This document shows, piece after piece, positions 25,088 through 34,161 of a stretch of DNA of 64,000 nt. Below the pieces are notes generated by a model, which made no database searches, was not told the origin of the DNA, and saw only the letters and a program-made list of their open reading frames with translations. Source of the stretch: CBDCVN01 sp965223045 (GTDB lineage Bacteria; Deinococcota; Deinococci; Deinococcales; Trueperaceae); the NCBI GenBank assembly GCA_965223045.1, contig CBDCVN010000013.1, positions 1,054,001-1,118,000 on the forward strand. The letters are read 5' to 3'. Made by a program: the position numbers and the translations under genes. Each line of letters begins with the position of its first letter. The first letter of the stretch is position 1.

Positions 25088-26865
25088 ATCCTGTTTTAGG
25101 GGTACATCGTTCTGTCTACATTTCTATAGCTTCAAGTAGGTCATATGCTCTTTGCTGTTGCTTATTCGCTATAGTGTCTACTTTTACTAAATTTGCATCC
25201 TCCTCTCCTTTGTAATTGCAAGTATTTCTTACTATGCTACTTAGATCCGATAGTAATGTCTGAAAACTGTGAACTTTACTACCATCTTCTAATTTTTTAG
25301 TCTTTGTTTTTGCTAATGCCTTCTTTGACCTTGCCGCTCTTTTCACGGGGTTACTTTCCTCTTTTTTACCTTTTTCTTCATCAGCAAATAATATTGACCT
25401 CCATGCCTCCATCATATGCCACTTCACGTTGTAAGCTAGCATGCACAAGAATATGTGTCCCCTTACTCGTTGCTCCATATGGTGATATATTGGTCTTAAT
25501 TCCAAATCTACACTTTTTATTGACCTAAATCCCTGTTCTACATCACTTAATCCTTTGTAATTCCTGATTACTTCTTTTGTATCCACTTTCTCCTTTGTTA
25601 GACTTGTTCTTATTACATATATCCCATCTAACTCGCTTTCCTTCTTTACTTTCTCTTCGTCTATCTCAAAATTTAGCCTTGCTGGTGTTATCTTTAACTT
25701 AATGTGCTTTGCTACTTTATATTTGTTGACTACTCTTCCTACTCGCACTCCTATTTCCCCTTTCCCTCTTACACTTCCTTTCTTTACCATCTCCTTTATC
25801 TTCTCTAACTCTTCTTTTGTTGCTTTTAGCAAATCTTGTCGCTTTTTCCCTTTCCACTCCGCTACTTCTCTATTACAGCACCCTATCAATCTCTCTTTTT
25901 CATATTCTTGATCTTTAAACTCTAAATATTCTTCTTTCTTCAATTCTTCTATATTCAAATTCCCACTTTCTATCAGCTTTTTTATACTTGCTGCCTTCAA
26001 TGCTGCTATCCAACCTACTCCCTCTTCTTTTTTTAACTCTTCTATCTGTTTTTTCCCTATTACTCCTCTGTCTCCTACGATCACTATTTCTTTTATTCCA
26101 AATTCCTCTTTTAGCTCTTTTATCATTGGTTTTAGTATCTTTGACTCTGTGTAATTGCCCTCGTACACCCTAGTTACTATTGGACATCCCCTTTTGTCCG
26201 TCAGCAATGTGTAATTTACTTGCTTTTTCCCTCTCTTTTTATCTTTATTCTGTCCCCATTTTGCTAATGGACATTCCTCTCCTTCAAAATAACTTGAACT
26301 CATGTCATACATTAATACTTTCTCCCCTTTGACATGCCTATTTGTTAATTTCTTTTCTATATATCCTTGCCTTGCTTCCAACCATTCAATTACCTTACAC
26401 ACTTCTTCTTCCCTTGCTTTCCTTACTTCTAGCATTTCTGGTAAAGTTGTTGTTTCCCACCATCTTATTGTTGCTAATTTACTATTTGGTGCTAGTATCC
26501 TTGCTGCTATCAATGCTTCTACTAAGTTTCTTTCTTGTGTGGCACGACTTGCTATTAACCTCTTAAACTCTAGTTTCTCCATAGCTTTTATTACTGCTTT
26601 TACATGTCCATGATGCTTAGATTCAATCACTTCAAAAGCTTGATCTATAGGTACAAACTGCTTACCCTTTAAACAGCTTCGGATCATTTCTATAATTTCA
26701 TCACCTAGTGGACTTAGGTTTGCTAGGGTTTCTTTTTTTACCTTGCCATCTTTACGATAAGAACGTCTCAGTAAGTAAGATTTATAAGTTTTTCCTTTAT
26801 ACTGGCGAGTGCTTGTAGCTACATGCATCCCAGAAGACCTATTCCTCATAGCTAAAGTACAGGAT
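25088..26865 (-). mobile_element. IS1634-type insertion sequence
   Basis: The element is defined by its transposase and by short imperfect inverted ends: AATCCTGTTTTAG at the left (from about 25087) and, on the opposite strand, TATCCTGTACTTTAG at the right (ending about 26865). I could not find a convincing target-site duplication, so the exact ends are approximate. Confidence 0.7.
25116..26849 (-). CDS. IS1634-family transposase
   Basis: A 577-aa DDE transposase. MYDMSSSYFEGEECPLAKWG followed by NKDKKRGKKQVNYTLLTDKR and GCPIVTRVYEGNYTE is the conserved core of this family, with the first catalytic Asp in YDMSSSYF and the second in IVIVGDRGVIG. Late in the protein, NYKGLSDVEQGFRSIKS supplies the catalytic Glu region. 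The coding sequence is exceptionally Lys/Glu-rich and more AT-rich than its neighbours and contains no CTCGAG, which fits foreign origin. The frame is intact. Confidence 0.93.
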   Translation of the reverse strand: MRNRSSGMHVATSTRQYKGKTYKSYLLRRSYRKDGKVKKETLANLSPLGDEIIEMIRSCLKGKQFVPIDQAFEVIESKHHGHVKAVIKAMEKLEFKRLIASRATQERNLVEALIAARILAPNSKLATIRWWETTTLPEMLEVRKAREEEVCKVIEWLEARQGYIEKKLTNRHVKGEKVLMYDMSSSYFEGEECPLAKWGQNKDKKRGKKQVNYTLLTDKRGCPIVTRVYEGNYTESKILKPMIKELKEEFGIKEIVIVGDRGVIGKKQIEELKKEEGVGWIAALKAASIKKLIESGNLNIEELKKEEYLEFKDQEYEKERLIGCCNREVAEWKGKKRQDLLKATKEELEKIKEMVKKGSVRGKGEIGVRVGRVVNKYKVAKHIKLKITPARLNFEIDEEKVKKESELDGIYVIRTSLTKEKVDTKEVIRNYKGLSDVEQGFRSIKSVDLELRPIYHHMEQRVRGHIFLCMLAYNVKWHMMEAWRSILFADEEKGKKEESNPVKRAARSKKALAKTKTKKLEDGSKVHSFQTLLSDLSSIVRNTCNYKGEEDANLVKVDTIANKQQQRAYDLLEAIEM

Positions 26866-26973
26866 AGCAGATTTTGACAATTAATTCAACTTTTAGTGTC
26901 TACAGTATTGCACCCTAAATTACCCATTTGCATTGTGTAGAAAGATGCTAACGCCGATTTTGATCAATAAACT

Positions 26974-27117
26974 TCAGCCTAAGGCACGGAAGTTGTAAAT
27001 CATGTGCTTGGGATCAGTAGCAGTAGAGTCAGAATCGTCCTCTATTTCCTTGCAAGCAGATAAAACAAACAATAAAATTAAGAGGCTAGTTAGCGATAAG
27101 TGAATGTGATGTGACAT
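26974..27117 (-). CDS. Small lipoprotein (47 aa) or 5' remnant of a larger one
   Basis: ATG at 27117 with AGGAGA 6 nt upstream opens a 47-codon frame that starts as a lipoprotein: hydrophobic core LTSLLILLFVL followed by the lipobox LSAC (Cys22), then an acidic linker KEIEDDSDSTATD. The mature part is only 26 residues. It may be a genuine mini-lipoprotein. It may also be the surviving start of a gene whose remainder (the surface-domain fragment on the same strand at 23.9-25.0 kb) was separated by the IS1634-type element; an in-frame stop before the IS argues for decay or for independence. Confidence 0.5.
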   Translation of the reverse strand: MSHHIHLSLTSLLILLFVLSACKEIEDDSDSTATDPKHMIYNFRALG

Positions 27118-27227
27118 TTGTTCTCCTATACAATTTATGATTAACTATATAGCTACTACAATAACATGAGCATGATTTACTAAGATTTCTATATTTACTT
27201 TTAGGTAGAAAATCAATGTGTATATGT

Positions 27228-27233
27228 TATACT
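27228..27233 (+). promoter_or_regulatory. Putative htpG -10 box
   Basis: TATACT, within TTATACTTG, lies 68 nt before the htpG start. It argues that the in-frame upstream extension beginning at 27218 is not transcribed whole and that the ATG at 27302 is the real start. Confidence 0.45.
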
Positions 27234-27301
27234 TGTTGCCAGCATTAAGCCTAATTGGCTTAGTAAAACTGATTAAAAAGCTTTCTAAGAAGGAGATAAT
27301 T

Positions 27302-29206
27302 ATGTCAACAGAAACAGTTAAGGATAAACCTATAGGTGAACCCGTAGCTTTTCAGGCAGAAATAAAACAAGTTTTAGATATTCTTATTCACTCATTATAT
27401 AGTGAGCCAGAAATTTTCTTACGCGAATTGGTTTCTAATGCTAGTGATGCTTTAAATCGCTTTAAATTTCAAAAGCTTACAGCTGAGAATGTACTTGACC
27501 CTGAAGCAGAGCTAGGCATTTGGATCAAAGGTGATTCTGAAGCAAAGACTCTAACCATTACCGATACTGGTATTGGCATGACTGCAGAGGAAATGACAAA
27601 TAGCCTAGGTACTATTGCTAAATCTGGTGCTCGAGAATTCATAACAGCTTTAAAAGAACAAGGTAAAAAAGCAGAGGATGTCATTGGTCAATTTGGAGTA
27701 GGTTTTTACTCTGTATTTATGGTAGCAGAAGAGGTTAAGGTAATCTCTCACTCCTTTGACCCCAAAGCAGAGTCAGCTGTGTGGACTTCAACTGGTGAAG
27801 GAACTTTTACAGTAACAAAAGGTGACAAGAAAGACCGTGGTACACGTATAGAAATTAAACTTAAGGATGATCACAAAGATTTTGCTGAAAGTTACCGCTT
27901 AAACAGTGTTATTAAGGCTCACTCAGATTTTGTGGAGTTTCCTATTTATATTCATTCAAGTGAAGGTGAAGAGAAGAAGTGGGAGCAGGCCAATGAGCAA
28001 ACTGCTATCTGGCGAAAATCACCTCGTGATGTTGAAGACGAAAAGTACAAATCATTCTATCAATCTTTAACTTTTGATTATGGTGATCCTTTGTTACGAT
28101 TGCATCTAAATACTGATGTACCACTACAACTTTATTCATTGCTCTATGTACCATCAAAGCGTGATTGGCGTATGTTTAGGAGTGAAGAGGATTATGGTCT
28201 AAAGCTTTATGTGCGCAAGGTAATGATTCAAGAAAAATTTAAAGATCTTTTGCCACCTTATTTACGTTTTGTACAAGGTGTAGTAGATAGTGAAGACTTA
28301 CCACTTAATGTTTCAAGGCAAATGGTACAAGCCTCGCCACTTATTAAGAAAATTAAAGATGTTCTTGTGGGACGTATAGCTACAGAACTGAAACGCTTAG
28401 CAAAAGATGATGAGGCAAACTACCGAAAGTTTTGGAAAGAGTTTGGCATGTTTTTAAAAGAGGGTGTGGCTAGCGATTTTGAACATAAGGACAAATGGTT
28501 GGAGCTTTTGCGATTTAGCTCGAGCAGATCCCAAAGCGAAGATGATTTGCTATCACTAAAAGATTATGTAGGGCGAATGAAAGAGGGCCAAGACGCTATA
28601 TATTATGTAACTGGCGAAAATTTTAATGTGGTTAAGCGCAGCCCCCACCTAGATTATTTTCGCAAGCATGAAATTGAGGTACTTTTCTTTATTGATGCTG
28701 TAGATACCTATATGATTGTAGGTTTGAATGAATTTGAGGGTAAGTCTTTCAAAAATGTAGATGATGCTGACCTAAAATTGCCTGAGGAAGATGCTAAAGA
28801 AGATAATGATGCAGAGGCTCTCGCTGAAGAAGCTTTTATCTCTCTTAAAGAACGTGTCAAACGAGTTTTAGGTGAAAGGGTGACAGATGTGCGCGAAAGT
28901 AAACTCCTTAGCAACAGCCCTTGCCGTCTTGTAAACCCTGAGGGGGGTATGAATTCAAGTATGCAGCGTATGCAATTACTTATGGGTGGTGAATATGAAG
29001 TGCCTAAGAAAATGCTCGAGCTAAATCGCAAAAGTAGCCTAGTGCAAAACCTATCAGCAAAACTAGAAAGTGACCCTAATGATGCTCTTTTAGAGCCTCT
29101 TATAGAGCAACTTTATGAAAGTGCCCTTCTTTCAGAAGGACTTCATCCTAATCCTGCTGAGATGTTGCCTAGAATAGAGCAACTTATGGAAGCAGCAGTA
29201 AAATGA
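27302..29206 (+). CDS. htpG: Chaperone HtpG (bacterial Hsp90)
   Basis: A 634-aa ATP-dependent chaperone. The GHKL ATPase domain shows IFLRELVSNASDALNRF, DTGIGMTAEEM and IGQFGVGFYSVFMVA (N, G1 and G2 boxes). DYGLKLYVRKVMI and LPLNVSRQMVQ lie in the middle domain, and MNSSMQRMQLLMG and LNRKSSLVQNL lie in the dimerisation domain. Start: ATG at 27302 with AGGAG 7 nt upstream. A 28-residue upstream extension is rejected. Full length, no defect. A hairpin repeat follows the stop. Confidence 0.96.
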   Translation: MSTETVKDKPIGEPVAFQAEIKQVLDILIHSLYSEPEIFLRELVSNASDALNRFKFQKLTAENVLDPEAELGIWIKGDSEAKTLTITDTGIGMTAEEMTNSLGTIAKSGAREFITALKEQGKKAEDVIGQFGVGFYSVFMVAEEVKVISHSFDPKAESAVWTSTGEGTFTVTKGDKKDRGTRIEIKLKDDHKDFAESYRLNSVIKAHSDFVEFPIYIHSSEGEEKKWEQANEQTAIWRKSPRDVEDEKYKSFYQSLTFDYGDPLLRLHLNTDVPLQLYSLLYVPSKRDWRMFRSEEDYGLKLYVRKVMIQEKFKDLLPPYLRFVQGVVDSEDLPLNVSRQMVQASPLIKKIKDVLVGRIATELKRLAKDDEANYRKFWKEFGMFLKEGVASDFEHKDKWLELLRFSSSRSQSEDDLLSLKDYVGRMKEGQDAIYYVTGENFNVVKRSPHLDYFRKHEIEVLFFIDAVDTYMIVGLNEFEGKSFKNVDDADLKLPEEDAKEDNDAEALAEEAFISLKERVKRVLGERVTDVRESKLLSNSPCRLVNPEGGMNSSMQRMQLLMGGEYEVPKKMLELNRKSSLVQNLSAKLESDPNDALLEPLIEQLYESALLSEGLHPNPAEMLPRIEQLMEAAVK

Positions 29207-29217
29207 GATAGGGGTAG

Positions 29218-29267
29218 GGCGTATTGCTTTTGCCCCCCTACCTTTTCTTTTTCTTTTGCAATACGCC
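29218..29267. terminator. Hairpin repeat after htpG, possible terminator
   Basis: GGCGTATTGC (29218-29227) is the exact complement of GCAATACGCC (29258-29267). The arms match the core of the palindrome at 1241-1260, so this looks like a copy of the same repeat family with a T/C-rich loop inserted. It may also end htpG transcription. Confidence 0.5.
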
Positions 29268-29294
29268 TGCCTTGAAATTTTTTTGATAGAAATT

Positions 29295-29300
29295 TAAACT
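29295..29300 (+). promoter_or_regulatory. -10 box for leaderless J-protein gene
   Basis: TAAACT ends 7 nt before the GTG at 29308; there is no Shine-Dalgarno. Confidence 0.5.
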
Positions 29301-29307
29301 TTAAAGC

Positions 29308-29985
29308 GTGGCTTCTAATTATTATCACTTTTTAGGTGTTGAAGTAGATGCTGATGCAGCCACTATAAAGGCAGCTTATCGCAAACTTGCTAAAGAATAT
29401 CATCCTGATCTCAATCAACATGATCCTCATGCAGAAGCATTCTTTAAGCGCGTTAACAGAGCTTATGATGTACTTTCTGATCCAATTAAACGCCGTGAGT
29501 ATGATTTTTATTTAACAGCAGGATCCAAAACTAACAGAACTAGCACATCAAATGTAGAGCAAAATTTATTCAACTTTGATAAAAGGACAGGCTCTACATT
29601 TAATAACAATAGGACTTATTCTAGGTTTAACTACTCTGATGTTTTCATGGGGGATACAAAAGAGCAACCACGCTATAAGATGTCTGAAATTCGTTGGAGA
29701 GGCTTGCCAGTCGCACATTATGTTGTTATAAGTGGTTTGGCTTTACTTTTTATTTTAGTTTCTGCATTTAGTAGTCTACAAAATGATTTATTTATTATAC
29801 TACTGTGTTGGGTTATTTTAGTGATACATACGCTTATGTCAAGTTTCTGGATAAATAATATGACTTTAACAACAATTAGAAGTAAGCCTATTAATTGGCT
29901 GGGTGTATTATTTATACATGTGCTGGTTTTACCGATTTCTATAATTTTGGGTTTAGTAGTAACATCTTTTATAACATCTTTTTAA
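29308..29985 (+). CDS. Membrane-anchored J-domain (DnaJ-like) protein
   Basis: A 225-aa co-chaperone. Residues 4-69 are a complete J domain: NYYHFLGVEVDADAATIKAA, then YRKLAKEYHPDLN with the HPD tripeptide that stimulates DnaK, and AYDVLSDPIKRREYD. There is no Gly/Phe or zinc-finger region. Instead the C-terminus has three hydrophobic segments (VISGLALLFILVSAF, LFIILLCWVILVIHTLM and VLFIHVLVLPISIILGL), so it should recruit DnaK to the membrane. Its position right after htpG is suggestive of a stress context. Confidence 0.85.
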   Translation: MASNYYHFLGVEVDADAATIKAAYRKLAKEYHPDLNQHDPHAEAFFKRVNRAYDVLSDPIKRREYDFYLTAGSKTNRTSTSNVEQNLFNFDKRTGSTFNNNRTYSRFNYSDVFMGDTKEQPRYKMSEIRWRGLPVAHYVVISGLALLFILVSAFSSLQNDLFIILLCWVILVIHTLMSSFWINNMTLTTIRSKPINWLGVLFIHVLVLPISIILGLVVTSFITSF

Positions 29986-30321
29986 ACTTATAGATATTCA
30001 GATAAGCTCTTGCCAACAAATGATCATATGTCATTTTTGAACTTTACCCTGTTTGTCACTTGCTCCTTAGCATAACAATTGAGAAGACACTGTCAGTTTG
30101 GGAGAAGGTTTTTCTGATGTATAGTGAAGTATATTTATAGTGAAGCCAAATAGTTTATTATGTTTTATAGCCAACAGACCTTAGTTTTTTATTGCTATTA
30201 TGCTTTAGGATGTTAATAGTTGTTTTGTCTATCAAGCCTCAGGCAAAACAGTGACCTACCACTCTTTAGTTTTATTATGGGCTTGCTCTAAGTATAAAAA
30301 CAAGTTTAAGAGGAGAGATTA
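29986..30321. other. Non-coding gap before tal
   Basis: About 335 bp. Its first part (29988-30014, TATAGATATTCAGATAAG and onwards) is repeated after the DHFR-like gene at 40842-40867. Otherwise I see no gene; the tal promoter must lie here, but no convincing -35/-10 pair stands out. Confidence 0.45.
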
Positions 30322-31425
30322 ATGACAAAACTGCATGAACTTTATAACTTTGGTCAAGCTATTTGGTATGACAATATTAGTTGTAGCTTAATAGAATCAG
30401 GAGAGTTGCAAAAGCTACTTGATGCAGGCGTAAGGGGTATTACCTCTAATCCTACAATTTTTGATAAAGCTATTTCTAGGAGTACTGATTATGATGAAGC
30501 CATTCAAGCTTTAGCAACAGAGGGAAAATCAGTTGATGATATTTATCAGAAGTTAACTCTTAAAGATATAGGGCATGCCGCAGACTTGCTCAGACCACTT
30601 TATGATAGTTCTAATTGTCAGGATGGTTATGTAAGTCTCGAGGTAAGTCCAAAATTAGCTAGAGACACTAAAGGTACCATAGGACAAGCCAAAAAACTTT
30701 TTGCTGCACTTAATCGTCCTAACATAATGATAAAAGTTCCTGCTACCCCTGAAGGCATTCCTGCTGTTAAGAAATTGATTAGTGAAGGCATTAATGTAAA
30801 CATAACGCTTATGTTTTCCTTGAAGCATTATGATGCTGTGGCCGAAGCATACATAAGCGGTTTAGAAGAGCTTGTTGAAAACGGGGGAGATCCTACTAAA
30901 GTAGCCTCGGTGGCATCATTTTTTGTGAGTCGCGTTGAAACAGCTGTGGATAAAGCTTTAGATGCTTTAGGCTCATCAGAAGCACAGACACTAAAAGGTA
31001 AAATTGCTATTGCTAATACTAAAATAACCTACCAACGCTTTAAGGAAACCTTTAAAGGTAGCCGTTGGCAGAAGCTAAAGGAAGCTGGTGCACAAGCCCA
31101 AAGGCCTTTGTGGGCTAGCACAGGTACAAAAAACCCTGAGTACTCAGACACTGTTTATGTTGATAATTTGATTGGTCCAGATACTGTTAACACTGTACCT
31201 CCTCATACGCTCGAGGCCTTCTTAGATCATGGTTTAGCAGCTGAAACTTTAGAGCTTGAAGTGGTTGAGTCACAGGCACAGCTTAATGAACTTGCCAGAT
31301 TAGGTATTGATTTATCGATGATTACTGAAAAATTACAAGATGATGGTGTAGAGGCTTTCGCCAAATCATTTGATTCCCTGATGGATAGCATCACTAAAAA
31401 GCGACAGCTTTTGCAAGTAGCTTAG
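30322..31425 (+). CDS. tal: Transaldolase
   Basis: Transaldolase moves a dihydroxyacetone unit between sugar phosphates in the pentose-phosphate pathway. The 367-aa protein belongs to the longer TalB-like form found with gnd/zwf operons. It has GVRGITSNPTIFDKAI (37-52), the Schiff-base lysine Lys138 in NIMIKVPATPEG, and NVNITLMFSL. GAGGAG lies 7 nt before the ATG. It is followed by gnd and zwf on the same strand, so this is a pentose-phosphate operon. Confidence 0.94.
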   Translation: MTKLHELYNFGQAIWYDNISCSLIESGELQKLLDAGVRGITSNPTIFDKAISRSTDYDEAIQALATEGKSVDDIYQKLTLKDIGHAADLLRPLYDSSNCQDGYVSLEVSPKLARDTKGTIGQAKKLFAALNRPNIMIKVPATPEGIPAVKKLISEGINVNITLMFSLKHYDAVAEAYISGLEELVENGGDPTKVASVASFFVSRVETAVDKALDALGSSEAQTLKGKIAIANTKITYQRFKETFKGSRWQKLKEAGAQAQRPLWASTGTKNPEYSDTVYVDNLIGPDTVNTVPPHTLEAFLDHGLAAETLELEVVESQAQLNELARLGIDLSMITEKLQDDGVEAFAKSFDSLMDSITKKRQLLQVA

Positions 31426-31445
31426 TTTTCATTAGCTTCTTAAAC

Positions 31446-31589
31446 ACTTTATCTGAGGCGGTTAAGCAACTAGTTGAAACTACAGGAATTCCTCAAGAAG
31501 CCTTGATACAAGAATGGATTATTGAAAAGCTACATGAGTATGACCATGACTTGGTAAGACCTAACATGAATAACAGTTCAGGCAATTGA
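31446..31589 (+). pseudogene. Remnant of a ribbon-helix-helix antitoxin-like gene
   Basis: Between tal and gnd an open frame without a start codon reads LSEAVKQLVETTGIPQEALI followed by QEWIIEKLHEYD and then a stop. The helix pattern, with a 'TGIPQEALIQEWI' turn, is that of CopG/RHH antitoxins. The N-terminal DNA-binding strand and any start codon are missing, so it is probably a decayed gene; no partner toxin is present. Confidence 0.4.
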
Positions 31590-31633
31590 AGCACCACCCA
31601 CTTAACACCCACTTAATGTTGAAGGAGAAAAAT

Positions 31634-32542
31634 ATGGACATAGCAATGATTGGCCTTGGCAAAATGGGAGCAAATATGGTGACCCGCTTGCTAAAAGGTG
31701 GACACCGAGTAATAGCTTTTGATCTTAATGAAGATGCTATTAAAGCAGCAGAAACTAAGGGAGCAGAGGGCATTAGAAGCCTTGATGACCTTACCAGCAA
31801 ACTTTCAGCTCCCCGTGCTGTCTGGGTAATGGTGCCCTCTGGCAAACCTACAGAAGAGACCATTCTTAAACTAGCAGAAAAATTATCCCCCGGTGACACC
31901 ATTATTGACGGAGGTAATAGTTTTTATAAAGACTCTAAACGCCGTGCAGAAGCTCTAAAAGAAAAAGGTTTCCACTTTGTAGATATTGGTACCAGTGGTG
32001 GTGTTTGGGGCCTTACAGAAGGCTATAGCATGATGGTTGGTGGTGACAAAGACGCGGTTGATAGGCTTAGGCCAGTGCTCGAGACACTAGCACCAGCAGC
32101 AGATCAAGGCTGGGGACATGTAGGACCTGTGGGCTCGGGACACTTTGTTAAAATGGTTCATAACGGTATCGAATATGGACTTATGCAAGCCTATGCTGAA
32201 GGTTTCGAACTCATGGAACATAAAACAGAGTTTGGCCTTGACCTTCATCAAATTGCAGAGATCTGGCGTTATGGCAGTGTAGTGCGCTCTTGGCTTTTAG
32301 ACTTAGCTGCCAATGCTTTAGAAGAGAATCCTAAACTAGATGGGATAGCGGCCTATGTACCAGATTCTGGTGAAGGGCGCTGGACAGTTATGGAAGCTGT
32401 TGAATTAGCTACTTCGATTCCTGTTATAAGCTTGGCGTTACAGAACCGTTTCCGCTCACGTGATGACGAGCCCTTTAGTGATAAGCTTTTATCTGCTCTA
32501 CGTAATCAATTCGGTGGACATGCTATTAAACGTGAGGAATAG
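31634..32542 (+). CDS. gnd: 6-phosphogluconate dehydrogenase, decarboxylating (short form)
   Basis: It oxidises 6-phosphogluconate to ribulose-5-phosphate and CO2. The 302-aa length marks the short, often NAD-preferring form. Visible are the Rossmann loop MIGLGKMGANM (5-15), IDGGNSFYKDSKRRA, DIGTSGGVWGL (the substrate loop) and the catalytic Lys173 in FVKMVHNGIEYG. Start: the ATG at 31634 has GAAGGAG 7 nt upstream; the frame extends 16 codons further upstream but without a ribosome site. zwf follows 2 bp after the stop. Confidence 0.94.
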   Translation: MDIAMIGLGKMGANMVTRLLKGGHRVIAFDLNEDAIKAAETKGAEGIRSLDDLTSKLSAPRAVWVMVPSGKPTEETILKLAEKLSPGDTIIDGGNSFYKDSKRRAEALKEKGFHFVDIGTSGGVWGLTEGYSMMVGGDKDAVDRLRPVLETLAPAADQGWGHVGPVGSGHFVKMVHNGIEYGLMQAYAEGFELMEHKTEFGLDLHQIAEIWRYGSVVRSWLLDLAANALEENPKLDGIAAYVPDSGEGRWTVMEAVELATSIPVISLALQNRFRSRDDEPFSDKLLSALRNQFGGHAIKREE

Positions 32543-32544
32543 AT

Positions 32545-34011
32545 ATGGGAATGCCAACTAGTATTGTTATTTTTGGAGCTTCTGGCGACCTAACCCAACG
32601 CAAGCTCATACCTGCTCTTTATAATCTTAAGCTTAAGGGTCGTCTACCAGAGAATACTACTATTACAGGCTTTGCAAGAACTGACTACACCCACGAACAG
32701 TTTCGTAATAAAATGCAAGAAGCAGTTCAGAAATTTGAAGATGACTATACTGAGGCTGACTGGCAAGATTTTGCACCAAATCTTTACTATCTTCAAGGTG
32801 ATTTTGGTAGTCCTCAGGATTTTCAGACTCTTCTAGATCATTTAAAAAAAGTTGAGGGACTAGAAGCAAATCGCCTTTATTACTTAGCAACCTCTCCTAG
32901 TTTTTTTGCTCTTCTATCTGAACAACTTGGTGCTTTTGATATGGTGCATGAAGATGATGGCTGGCACCGTCTAGTGGTTGAGAAGCCCTTTGGACAAGAC
33001 GCCTCTTCTGCTAGAGCTTTAAACAAAGCACTTCACTCCACTTTTCAAGAACAACAAATCTACCGCATAGATCACTACTTGGGTAAAGAGACTGCACAAA
33101 ACATTCTGTTCCTTCGCTTTGCCAACGCTATTTTTGAACCTATTTGGAATCGTAATTATATAGATAATGTACAAATTACGGTTGCTGAAAGTGTGGATGT
33201 AGGGCATAGAGCAGGTTACTATGACAAGGCGGGTGTCCTGAAAGACATGTTTCAGAACCACTTATTACAGCTTCTAAGCTTAATAGCAATGGAACCTCCA
33301 GCCTCATTTGATGCAGATGCTATACGTAATGAAAAAGTAAAACTATTTGCAGCCCTACAACCACTTATTGATGAGCAAGCTATACAAAATAGTGTTCTAG
33401 CACAATATCAAGGATATCTTGATGCTGAAGGTGTAGCCTCTAACTCTAAAACACCTACCTATGCAGCATTACGTCTTTTAATTGGTAATTGGCGTTGGCA
33501 GGGAGTGCCATTTTATTTGCGCTCAGGCAAGGGTTTAGCAACTAAAGCTTCAGAGATTATAATCTCTTTTCGCAAACCTCCTCACATAATGTTTCCGCCT
33601 GAAGGACAAGAAATCACTTCAAACCGTTTAGCTATTTGTATTCAACCTGATGAAGCTATACGCTTACGCTTTGAAGTCAAGGTACCCGATACAATAGTAG
33701 AGACTCGTTCGTTAAACATGGATTTTCAATACGATGAAGCTTTTGGTGAAGATGCTATTCCTGAGGCTTATGAAAGGCTTTTGCTTGATGCGCTTAATGG
33801 AGATGCATCTTTATTTACACGGAGTGATGGCATTGAGCTTGCATGGGGAATTATAGATCCTATCATTAATACTTGGGAAAGCTCTGAGGCTCCAGCACTA
33901 GTTAGTTATGAAAAAGGCAGCTGGGGCCCAAAAGAAGCTGATGAACTATTGGCTCGAGGAGGTCGCAGATGGGCAAGAGGATGCGTGCCTGTAGACTTAC
34001 CTGTTAAGTAA
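32545..34011 (+). CDS. zwf: Glucose-6-phosphate 1-dehydrogenase
   Basis: Zwf is the entry enzyme of the oxidative pentose-phosphate pathway and produces NADPH. The 488-aa protein has GASGDLTQRK (11-20), the nucleotide-binding loop, and RIDHYLGKE (174-182) with the substrate-binding His and Lys. It also has IDNVQITVAE and PFYLRSGKGL, both conserved. Length is normal. It closes the tal-gnd-zwf operon. NADPH from here could supply the acyl-ACP-reductase-like enzymes, though that link is only metabolic. Confidence 0.96.
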   Translation: MGMPTSIVIFGASGDLTQRKLIPALYNLKLKGRLPENTTITGFARTDYTHEQFRNKMQEAVQKFEDDYTEADWQDFAPNLYYLQGDFGSPQDFQTLLDHLKKVEGLEANRLYYLATSPSFFALLSEQLGAFDMVHEDDGWHRLVVEKPFGQDASSARALNKALHSTFQEQQIYRIDHYLGKETAQNILFLRFANAIFEPIWNRNYIDNVQITVAESVDVGHRAGYYDKAGVLKDMFQNHLLQLLSLIAMEPPASFDADAIRNEKVKLFAALQPLIDEQAIQNSVLAQYQGYLDAEGVASNSKTPTYAALRLLIGNWRWQGVPFYLRSGKGLATKASEIIISFRKPPHIMFPPEGQEITSNRLAICIQPDEAIRLRFEVKVPDTIVETRSLNMDFQYDEAFGEDAIPEAYERLLLDALNGDASLFTRSDGIELAWGIIDPIINTWESSEAPALVSYEKGSWGPKEADELLARGGRRWARGCVPVDLPVK

Positions 34012-34124
34012 CTCATATGGGAATATAATGTGTTTTTGGAAATAGTGGAATATGTTGCATGAAAATGGCAGGGTGCATTACATGCTGGTAAGGGTGTATT
34101 ATTTGGGATAACTGAAAACATACC

Positions 34125-34153
34125 TTGACACTCAAGATTGAATCTGTTAGATT
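34125..34153 (+). promoter_or_regulatory. Promoter of the first imelysin gene
   Basis: TTGACA (34125-34130), a 17-bp spacer and TAGATT (34148-34153). The -10 box ends 8 nt before the ATG at 34162, so the transcript would be leaderless or nearly so. Confidence 0.65.
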
Positions 34154-34161
34154 GCACACTG

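Larger units (their letters stand above)
26866..27301. other. Region between IS1634-type element and htpG
   Basis: Apart from the 47-aa lipoprotein frame (26974-27117, minus) and the htpG promoter near 27228, this stretch shows no further gene. The 108 bp next to the IS contain stops in all frames. Confidence 0.45.

Noticed and set aside
25304..26613. Several hydrophobic plus-strand frames opposite the IS1634-type transposase
   Set aside because: They are reverse-complement shadows of its Lys/Glu-rich coding sequence.
27218..27301. 28-codon N-terminal extension of HtpG
   Set aside because: The -10 box TATACT lies inside it, HtpG does not carry such a hydrophobic leader, and a strong Shine-Dalgarno precedes the ATG at 27302.
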